Assembly: GCF_014196965.1 (NCBI RefSeq)
Contig: NZ_JACIEQ010000001.1
Location: 682,001-746,000 of the forward strand
Length of the DNA stretch: 64,000 nucleotides
Source of the DNA: Actibacterium naphthalenivorans
Lineage (GTDB): Bacteria > Pseudomonadota > Alphaproteobacteria > Rhodobacterales > Rhodobacteraceae
Direction: 5' to 3'
Position 1 is the stretch's first letter. The number at the start of each line of letters is the position of its first letter. Position numbers and translations under genes: made by a program. Shown piece after piece: positions 57,985-64,000 of the stretch. The notes below the pieces were generated by a model. The model saw nothing but the letters and a program-made list of their open reading frames with translations, was not told the DNA's origin and ran no database searches.

Positions 57985-58575
57985 TCACGGCTCGGGCGGG
58001 CCCGACTTGCCCGCCCGCTGCCGGACATGCGCCTGAAACGCCGCGGCATCGCCGTAATCGGTGAAACCGTCATATCTGGCGTGGGTGCTGGCCAGACGGC
58101 GGGCGTGTTTGATCGGGCACCAGCGCTGTTCGGTCCGGCCCGCCACTTCGCGCACGAACTCGATCAGCCCGTTGCAATAGCCGCAATAGATGCAGTTCAC
58201 CTTTTGCAGCCAGTTCAGATAGGCCAGATGCTGCCGGTCGATGGCGATGTAATCGCGCCGCCGTACTTTTTCGATGCCGTAAACGGGAAAGCAGATCGTC
58301 TGATAGACGGTCACGAAAAGGTCGAGCAGTACAAAGGGGATGATCAGCGCATAGATTACCGGCGCGGTCACGATGACCAGAAACTGGGCCCGGCTGAGGA
58401 AACTGCGCAGGCTTTCACGCTCGGCGCGGTGGGCGCGGCGGGCGTCGTCTTCGAAGATCACCCGCCGGCGGGTCACGCGATAGCGGAACCGTTCGCGCCG
58501 GGCGTCGAACTCATCCTGCAGCGCCTCCTGCATCTCTCGGATTCGGGCGCGCAGCTTGTCGATCTGGGTTTCCAT
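57985..58575 (-). CDS. Hypothetical membrane protein with CxxCxxC
   Basis: 196 residues from ATG 58575. A basic, coiled-coil N-terminus (IDKLRARIREMQEALQDEF) precedes one or two membrane helices (about 80-125), then NCIYCGYCNGLIEFVREV with a CxxCxxC cluster and a second Cys (RWCPIKHARR). The cluster may bind a metal or Fe-S or be redox-active. I recognise it as conserved in Rhodobacteraceae but know no function. Convergent with fabI, touching at the stop codons. Confidence 0.68.
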   Translation of the reverse strand: METQIDKLRARIREMQEALQDEFDARRERFRYRVTRRRVIFEDDARRAHRAERESLRSFLSRAQFLVIVTAPVIYALIIPFVLLDLFVTVYQTICFPVYGIEKVRRRDYIAIDRQHLAYLNWLQKVNCIYCGYCNGLIEFVREVAGRTEQRWCPIKHARRLASTHARYDGFTDYGDAAAFQAHVRQRAGKSGPPEP

Positions 58576-58648
58576 GGCCCCGGCCCTTTCGTGCATGCGG
58601 CGTCGGGTCATAACAACACACAAGCGGCATCGGGGCCATGGCGAACCG

Positions 58649-59077
58649 TCAGGCGATCTCGACCAGCTCGATCGCGAAGGTCAGATCCTTGCCGGCCAGC
58701 GGGTGGTTGGCGTCCAGCACCACCTCCTGCTCGGTCACCTCGGCCACCACCACGGGCATCACCTGCCCCTGCGGTGTCTGAAGCTGAAGCTGGGTGCCGA
58801 GTTCCAGCGGAATATCCGCGGGCACCTGGGCGCGCGGCACCGACTGGCGGGCATCCGGGTTGTGGTCGCCATAGGCTTCGGAACAGGGGATTTCGACGGT
58901 CTTGGTGTCGCCCGCGGCCATGCCGGGGATCGCCTTGTCGAGGCCGGGGATGATCTCGCCCGCGCCGACGGTGAATTCCAGCGGATCGCGGCCTTGCGAG
59001 CTGTCGAACGTGGTGCCGTCGGCCAGGGTGCCGGTGTAATGAATGCGAACTTTGTCGCCCGCTTTTACCTGGGTCAT
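58649..59077 (-). CDS. FKBP-type peptidyl-prolyl isomerase (SlyD-like)
   Basis: 142-residue FKBP/SlyD-type isomerase: an FKBP half with VRIHYTGTLADGTTFDSS and PLEFTVGAG, an IF (insert-in-flap) chaperone domain in the middle, and DLTFAIELVEI at the end. It lacks the His-rich C-terminal metal tail of E. coli SlyD. No signal peptide, so cytosolic. ATG preceded by a long untranslated region with no strong ribosome site visible. Confidence 0.93.
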   Translation of the reverse strand: MTQVKAGDKVRIHYTGTLADGTTFDSSQGRDPLEFTVGAGEIIPGLDKAIPGMAAGDTKTVEIPCSEAYGDHNPDARQSVPRAQVPADIPLELGTQLQLQTPQGQVMPVVVAEVTEQEVVLDANHPLAGKDLTFAIELVEIA

Positions 59078-59245
59078 CGCGTCTCTCTCTGATGTCTTGG
59101 GATGGGTTTGCAGAGGCCACGCAAGGGGCGCAGGTTCTCCGGGTGCGCCACGATACTAGGAAACCTGACCGGGATGTAAACCCCGCCGGCCCGGATCGGC
59201 GGGAACCGCGCCGTGACGCCGCCGATCCACGCGGATTCGCGCCCG

Positions 59246-59266
59246 CCCGATGTGGCAGACATCGGG
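59246..59266 (+). terminator. Hairpin in leader of the HAD operon
   Basis: CCCGATGT and ACATCGGG form an 8-bp perfect stem with a 5-base loop, followed by TCTTTCCCCC, 51 bases before the HAD start. No plus-strand gene lies upstream, so it could be a leader attenuator or a stray terminator. Confidence 0.4.
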
Positions 59267-59317
59267 TCTTTCCCCCTGCCGGGCCCTGTGCCACTCTCCG
59301 CGCGGAAGGGAGGAGCC

Positions 59318-60004
59318 ATGACACTCACAACCTGTATCTTCGACGCGTATGGCACGCTGTTCGATGTCAGTGCCGCCGCGCGCGAGGCCGCGGCGGAACC
59401 CGAAAACGCGGCACTGGCCGATATCTGGCCCGCGCTGGCGCGGGACTGGCGGCAAAAGCAGTTGCAATACACATGGCTGCGCGCCGTCACCGGCGACCAT
59501 GCCGATTTCTGGGAGGTCACGCAGAACGGGCTGGATTGGGCGATGGCGGCGGCGGGGCTGGCCGACCCGGCCCTGCGCGACCGGCTGCTGGCGCTTTACC
59601 GCACCCTTTCGGCCTTTCCCGAAGTGCCCGCCATGCTGTCCCGGCTGAAGGGCATGGGCCTGAACACCGCGATCCTGTCGAACGGATCGCCCGCGATGCT
59701 GACCGATGCCGTGACCTCTGCCGGCATCGGCGACATGCTGGACGATCTGCTGTCGGTCGAGAGTGTCGGCGTCTTCAAGCCGCACAGATCGGTCTATGAT
59801 CTTGTCGGCCGGCGCTTTGGCTGTGCGCCGGAACAGGTGCTGTTCATCTCCTCCAACGGCTGGGACGCGGCCGCGGCCGCCGGCTACGGATTCACCACCG
59901 CCTGGGTCAACCGCGCGGACGAACCGGTGGACCGGCTGCCTTGGGTTCCGGCCCATATCCTGAGCGACCTGACCCCCATCCCCGAACTAGCAGGAAGACT
60001 TTGA
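59318..60004 (+). CDS. HAD-family type II haloacid dehalogenase
   Basis: 228 residues. HAD motifs in order: DAYGTLFDV (nucleophile Asp, residue 9), SNGSPAML (motif II), GVFKPHRSVYDLV (Lys, motif III) and SSNGWDAAAAAGYGF (motif IV). The SSNGWD form is typical of L-2-haloacid dehalogenases. Start ATG 59318 with GGGAGGAG. Its stop overlaps the next start (TGATG). First gene of a coupled four-gene operon; natural substrate unknown. Confidence 0.92.
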   Translation: MTLTTCIFDAYGTLFDVSAAAREAAAEPENAALADIWPALARDWRQKQLQYTWLRAVTGDHADFWEVTQNGLDWAMAAAGLADPALRDRLLALYRTLSAFPEVPAMLSRLKGMGLNTAILSNGSPAMLTDAVTSAGIGDMLDDLLSVESVGVFKPHRSVYDLVGRRFGCAPEQVLFISSNGWDAAAAAGYGFTTAWVNRADEPVDRLPWVPAHILSDLTPIPELAGRL

Positions 60005-60825
60005 TGGAGTATTTCACCGCCGATGACGGCGCCCGGATCGCCTATCGCGATACAGGCAGCGGCCAGCCGCTGATCTGCCTTTCGGGCCTGACCCGCAACA
60101 GCGCCGATTTCGATTATCTGGCCCCGCATCTCGATGGGGTGCGGATGATCTGCATGGATTATCGCGGGCGTGGCGCGTCGGACTGGTCCGGCGCGGCCAG
60201 CTATACGGTGCTGCGCGAGGCGCAGGATGTGATCGGGCTCTACACCCATCTGGGCCTTGCCAGCGCGCCGATCCTTGGCACCTCTCGCGGGGGGCTGGTG
60301 GCGCTTATGCTGGCGGCGATGGCGGCCGACCGGGTGGCCGGGGTCTGTTTCAACGACATCGGCCCCGAGGTCGAAAGCATCGGCCTTGGCCGGATCTCCG
60401 ATTACATCGGCCGCAATCCCCGCGCCAAGACCCATGCCGAGGCCGCCGCCGCGCTGGCCCATTCGATGACAGGGTTCGCCAATGTGCCCGAAAACCGCTG
60501 GCTGCAAGAGGCCCGGCGGCACTATACCGAAACGCCCGAGGGGCTGAAAATCAACTACGACCCGGCGCTGCGCGACGCGTTCCTGGCGGCCTATGAGGTC
60601 GAGCAGCCCGATATCTGGCCGCTCTACGATCTGCTGGCCGCCAAGCCGGTGGCGCTGATCCGCGGTGCCAATTCGGATCTTCTGTCGCCCCGCGTTGTCG
60701 AAGAGATGGCAAGACGCCACCCCGGCATGATCCATGCCGAAGTGCCCGACCGCGCCCATGTGCCCTTCCTTGACGAACCCGAGGCGCTGGCCGCGATCCG
60801 GGCCTTTCTGGCGGAGGTCCAATGA
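60004..60825 (+). CDS. Alpha/beta hydrolase
   Basis: 273 residues, alpha/beta hydrolase fold. Nucleophile Ser in GTSRGG (about residue 97), oxyanion region near SGLTRNSADFDYL, acid (Asp) near RGANSDLLS, and catalytic His in DRAHVPFLDEPEA near the end. No signal peptide. Overlaps the HAD gene by one base and the threonine dehydratase gene by 4 bases. Substrate unknown. Confidence 0.9.
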   Translation: MEYFTADDGARIAYRDTGSGQPLICLSGLTRNSADFDYLAPHLDGVRMICMDYRGRGASDWSGAASYTVLREAQDVIGLYTHLGLASAPILGTSRGGLVALMLAAMAADRVAGVCFNDIGPEVESIGLGRISDYIGRNPRAKTHAEAAAALAHSMTGFANVPENRWLQEARRHYTETPEGLKINYDPALRDAFLAAYEVEQPDIWPLYDLLAAKPVALIRGANSDLLSPRVVEEMARRHPGMIHAEVPDRAHVPFLDEPEALAAIRAFLAEVQ

Positions 60826-61802
60826 ATATCGACATGATCAACGCCGCCGCCGAAAGGCTGCGCGGCCACGCCCGCCGCACCCCGCTTTTGTCGTCGCCGT
60901 TTCTTGACGAACTCGCCGGGCGGCGGGTGCTGGTCAAGGCGGAATGCCTGCAACACACCGGATCGTTCAAGTTTCGCGGCGGCTGGTCGGCGCTTTCCGC
61001 GCTGCCGGCGGAACAGCGCCGCGAGGGTGTCATCGCCTTTTCGTCGGGCAACCACGCGCAGGGCGTGGCCTTTGCCGCGCGCGAACACGGGGTTCCGGCC
61101 GTGATCCTGATGCCCGCCGACGCGCCGCGCCTGAAGATCGCGAACACCAGGGCGCTGGGGGCCGAGGTGGTGCATTTCGACCGCGCCACCGAAGACCGCG
61201 ACGCGATCGGCGCCCGACTGGCGCAAGAGCGCGGCCTGACGCTGATCAAACCCTTTGACGAACCCCAGGTGATCGCCGGCCAGGGCACCACCGGGCTGGA
61301 GATCGCCACCCAGGCCGCCGATCAGGGGGTGCGCGAGGCCGATGTTCTGGTGCCCTGCGGCGGCGGCGGGCTGACCTCTGGCATCGCCCTGGCGCTGGAG
61401 GCCACGGCCCCCGGCCTGCGCGCCCGCCCGGTAGAGCCCGAAGGGTTCGACGACACCGCCCGCTCGCTGCTGTCGGGGCGGATCGAACGCAACCCGCGCA
61501 CCACCGGCTCGATCTGCGACGCGATCATCACGCCGTCGCCCGGCCAGATCACCTTTCCGATCCTGTCGCGGCTTTGCGGCCCCGGCCTCGTGGTGACAGA
61601 GGATGAGGCCCGCCGCGCCATGGCCGCCGCCTTTACCCGGCTGAAGATTGTGCTGGAACCCGGCGGCGCCGTGGCGCTGGCCGCCGCCCTATATCATGGC
61701 GACCGGATCGGCGGCGACGCGGTGATCGCTGTCGCCTCTGGCGGCAACGTGGATGCCGAGCTGTTCTGCGACGCGCTCACCCGCTTCGGAGACGGGTCGT
61801 GA
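60822..61802 (+). CDS. PLP-dependent threonine/serine dehydratase
   Basis: 326 residues, fold type II PLP enzyme. PLP Lys in GSFKFRGGWSAL (residue about 49) and the phosphate-binding glycine loop CGGGGLTSGIAL near residue 178. The length without an ACT domain fits the catabolic or serine/threonine dehydratase type. It deaminates L-Thr/L-Ser to the oxo acid. ATG overlaps the hydrolase stop (ATGA). Confidence 0.92.
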   Translation: MNIDMINAAAERLRGHARRTPLLSSPFLDELAGRRVLVKAECLQHTGSFKFRGGWSALSALPAEQRREGVIAFSSGNHAQGVAFAAREHGVPAVILMPADAPRLKIANTRALGAEVVHFDRATEDRDAIGARLAQERGLTLIKPFDEPQVIAGQGTTGLEIATQAADQGVREADVLVPCGGGGLTSGIALALEATAPGLRARPVEPEGFDDTARSLLSGRIERNPRTTGSICDAIITPSPGQITFPILSRLCGPGLVVTEDEARRAMAAAFTRLKIVLEPGGAVALAAALYHGDRIGGDAVIAVASGGNVDAELFCDALTRFGDGS

Positions 61803-63001
61803 CCGGATTCACCATCGCCAGTTTCAACGTCAAGAACCTGATCGGCGCCGAAAAGGAATATTACCGGTTCGAGCAATACACGCCCGAGGAATACGCCTGG
61901 AAAGAGGATTGGCTGGCCGATCAGCTGATGACGATGAACGCCGACATCGTGGGCTTTCAGGAGATTTTCGAAGAACCGCCCCTGCGCGCCGTGATCGCCG
62001 AAACCGACGCGCGCGGCATGGCCTCGAACGCCGCCAGCCTGCCCGACCGGTCCAAGCGCTATGCGCGCAAGGCGATCTTCCGCAAGCTGGCCTATGATCC
62101 CTATGACGGCGCCGCGCTGGCTTTTGCCCCCAACCTGTCGGACAGCGGCGCCGGAGAGCGGCGGCCGGGCATCGCCATTCTGTCGCGCTTCGGCTTTGCC
62201 GCCGAACCGGAGGTGGTGCAACAGCTCGACCCGCCACTGGAGATCCCGTTCCACCATCTGGGCGGCGGCGACGCGGGCAGCTACCGCGTCAACCGCCTGT
62301 CACGCCCGATTCTGAAGGCGCGGGTACCGGTGGGCGGGCGCGTGATCACCGTGTTCAACTGCCACATGAAATCGAAGCTGGGCGAATATATCCGCCCGCA
62401 CGGCGCGCGCCATTCGCCAGAACTGGACCTGCTGCACTATCGTGCCGAGGGCCGCGCCATGGGTTTTCTGCGCGCCGGGCTGCGGCGGATGGCCGAGGCC
62501 TGGGTGCTGCGCAAGCTGATCCTGGAAGAGCTGGACCACGGCCATCCGGTGATGGTTCTGGGCGATTTCAACGATGGCGAACACGCCGTGTCGTCAGAGA
62601 TCATCAGCGGCGAGCGGCCCTTCCGCAACTATGCCTGGATGCGCCGCCACGACGCAGAAACCGCCAATGACCGCTACACCAAGGAAGAGGCCGCGCGCAT
62701 CCTTGAAAGTGTGGAACGGGTGCGCCTGCATTCCGCCGAAAAACTGTTTGTGCGCAAATCGTTGCGCGACATGGTCTATACCTCGGCCTTCGGCGGGGTG
62801 TTCGAATCCATCGACCAGATCCTGATGTCGCGGCACTTTCACCCGGATTACGCCCGCCGGATCGGCGAGATGGAATATTTCAGTGTGTTCAACGACCATC
62901 TGACCGATGGCTCCCACCCCGAAGCGCCCTATAACAAGCTGGCGTCGGACCACGGCCAGATCATGGCGCATTTCCGGCTGACCGATCCCGCCAGCGACTG
63001 A
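61799..63001 (+). CDS. Endonuclease/exonuclease/phosphatase-fold protein
   Basis: 400-residue EEP superfamily protein, GTG start overlapping the dehydratase stop. FTIASFNVKNLIG supplies the first metal Asn, GFQEIFEEPP a conserved Glu, VLGDFNDGEH the catalytic Asp and Asn, and ASDHGQIMAHF the final Asp-His. No signal peptide. Last gene of the four-gene coupled operon, followed by a terminator. Paralogue of the gene at 24543. Confidence 0.87.
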   Translation: MTGFTIASFNVKNLIGAEKEYYRFEQYTPEEYAWKEDWLADQLMTMNADIVGFQEIFEEPPLRAVIAETDARGMASNAASLPDRSKRYARKAIFRKLAYDPYDGAALAFAPNLSDSGAGERRPGIAILSRFGFAAEPEVVQQLDPPLEIPFHHLGGGDAGSYRVNRLSRPILKARVPVGGRVITVFNCHMKSKLGEYIRPHGARHSPELDLLHYRAEGRAMGFLRAGLRRMAEAWVLRKLILEELDHGHPVMVLGDFNDGEHAVSSEIISGERPFRNYAWMRRHDAETANDRYTKEEAARILESVERVRLHSAEKLFVRKSLRDMVYTSAFGGVFESIDQILMSRHFHPDYARRIGEMEYFSVFNDHLTDGSHPEAPYNKLASDHGQIMAHFRLTDPASD

Positions 63002-63051
63002 AAACACCGCGCGCGCCTTCCGCGAAATCCCTGGCGCCCTGGCGCGCCAGG

Positions 63052-63070
63052 TGCCGCAATGCGGCATTTT
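63052..63070 (+). terminator. Rho-independent terminator of the HAD-EEP operon
   Basis: TGCCGC (63052-63057) and GCGGCA (63061-63066) form a 6-bp stem with an AAT loop, followed by TTTT. A perfect 12-bp palindrome, CTGGCGCGCCAG, lies just before it at 63039-63050. It is 51 bases past the last stop codon. Confidence 0.65.
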
Positions 63071-63206
63071 GCCTTGAATCCTTGGCCAACAAGACTATCG
63101 TGTTCACCAAGCTGGATAGAACGATGGCCATGCGCCGCGGTGCCTGACAGCGATGGCTCCCGCCCGTGGCTTTGTGCTCCGGTGCCGAAACGATCACTTG
63201 GGATCC

Positions 63207-64000
63207 ATGTTAAAAGCCGAGAAACACATAAAACCGAGCAGGCCAAAGGGGCTCTCCATCAAGGATTCAACCGCACAACCGCAATCACGTCCATTTCACA
63301 AGATCACCGTGCTGGGCGCCGGCGCCTGGGGCACGGCCCTTGCCACCGTTCTGGCGCGCAACGGCGGCGACGTCATGCTCTGGGCACGCAGGCCGGCACT
63401 GGCCGAGGCCATCAACACCACGGGCCGCAACAGCGATTTTCTGCCCGACCTGGATCTTCCGCCCGGGCTTTGCGCGACCTCGGATCTGGCCACCGCGCTC
63501 GCAGGCGCCGAGGCGGTTGTGATCGCCACGCCGTCTTCCTCGCTGCGCGACGTGTGCCGAAGCATTGCGCCGCATCTTCCGCAAGGCACCGCCATCGCGC
63601 TCGCCTGCAAGGGTGTCGAACGCCAGACCGGTTTCCTTTTGTCCGAGGTCGTCGCCGAAGAACTGCCGGGGCATCCGGTCGGCGCCGTCTCGGGGCCGAC
63701 ATTCGCGCTGGAAACGGCGCTGGACTATCCCACGGCGGCGACCGTGGCCTTCCCCTTTCGCTATCTCGACCGGCTGGAGCCGCATCAAAGCCCCGCCGTA
63801 CGCCTGGCCATGTCGCTTTCGGGGGGCGGGTTTCGGCCCTATGTCTCGGACGATCTTGTCGGCGTCGAAGTGGGCGGCGCGGTCAAGAACGTGGTCGCCA
63901 TCGCCTGCGGGATGATGTCCGGCGCGGGCTTTGCCGAAAACACCCGCGCGGCGCTGATCACCCGCGGCATCGAAGAGATGAAGCAGCTCGCCGAAGCCCT
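63207..64000 (+). CDS. gpsA: Glycerol-3-phosphate dehydrogenase GpsA (3' end cut)
   Basis: NAD(P)+-dependent sn-glycerol-3-phosphate dehydrogenase making glycerol 3-phosphate for phospholipids. The Rossmann motif GAGAWG is at residues 37-42 from the ATG at 63207, then ATPSSSLRDV, SGPTFALE and GGAVKNVVAIACG. The window ends after about 264 codons. The first 32 codons are AT-rich, with no ribosome site before the ATG; normal GpsA begins about five residues before the Rossmann motif. No other ATG, GTG or TTG lies in frame before it. Confidence 0.9.
   Translation, partial: MLKAEKHIKPSRPKGLSIKDSTAQPQSRPFHKITVLGAGAWGTALATVLARNGGDVMLWARRPALAEAINTTGRNSDFLPDLDLPPGLCATSDLATALAGAEAVVIATPSSSLRDVCRSIAPHLPQGTAIALACKGVERQTGFLLSEVVAEELPGHPVGAVSGPTFALETALDYPTAATVAFPFRYLDRLEPHQSPAVRLAMSLSGGGFRPYVSDDLVGVEVGGAVKNVVAIACGMMSGAGFAENTRAALITRGIEEMKQLAEA

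Overview
The window reads as a chromosomal core segment of a high-GC alphaproteobacterium of the order Rhodobacterales (Rhodobacteraceae/Roseobacteraceae type). The evidence is a near-consensus SAM/SAH riboswitch in front of metK (a class known mainly from Rhodobacterales), an Irr-type Fur regulator beside fabA-fabB-fabI, ThyX, the ppk1-ppx-hdaA block, and the cmk/rpsA/ihfB/lapA/trpF/trpB block. I see no tRNA, rRNA, insertion sequence, phage or CRISPR array. No gene-free stretch exceeds 300 bases; the longest is 38991-39283 (about 293 bases).

Layout. 0-5 kb: thyX, then a lipoprotein/Slam pair (surface lipoprotein plus its outer-membrane exporter), a glyoxalase I, a DUF1194 von Willebrand-like secreted protein and a MarR regulator. 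5-11 kb: XRE regulator coupled to sdhE, aspartate aminotransferase, MATE exporter, methyltransferase, PPK2. 11-19 kb: parE, two paralogous small cytochromes c around a YdcZ-type permease and an L,D-transpeptidase, lolCD, proS. 18.5-24 kb: AI-2E permease, hdaA, ppk1, ppx. 24-31 kb: endonuclease/phosphatase-fold protein, DnaJ/TerB protein, GNAT, ZIP metal transporter, FMN lactate dehydrogenase, a secreted phosphoesterase behind a Pho-box-like repeat, and two unknown genes. 31-34 kb: rplY, pth, DUF2332, DUF2237. 34-35.6 kb: membrane-anchored LuxR-type regulator and two secreted paralogues with extreme Asp/Glu tails. 35.7-43.9 kb (minus strand): trp genes with two inserted genes, lapA, ihfB, rpsA, an unknown gene, cmk, aroA. 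44-53 kb (minus): trmB, queF, metK with riboswitch, lnt, corC, ybeY, phoH, two envelope proteins sharing a Cys-containing block, miaB. 53-64 kb: glycosyltransferase-like protein, DUF2238, irr, fabA-fabB-fabI, a membrane protein with a CxxCxxC motif, FKBP isomerase, a four-gene coupled operon (HAD, alpha/beta hydrolase, threonine dehydratase, endonuclease/phosphatase fold), and gpsA cut by the window end.

How they work together. Themes are translation (rpsA, rplY, pth, proS, miaB, trmB, ybeY), envelope biogenesis (lolCD, lnt, Slam, OmpA-like, fab genes), aromatic amino acids (aroA, trpF, trpB), polyphosphate (ppk1, ppx, ppk2) and one-carbon/SAM metabolism (thyX, metK). Most genes are ordinary core genes. 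The accessory-looking points are the Slam pair, the acidic-tail/LuxR cluster, an 80-codon ORF of about 46% GC inside the trp genes, the repeated Cys block in two envelope proteins, a 20-bp intergenic repeat found identically three times, and an AT-rich segment that forms the unusual 5' end of gpsA.
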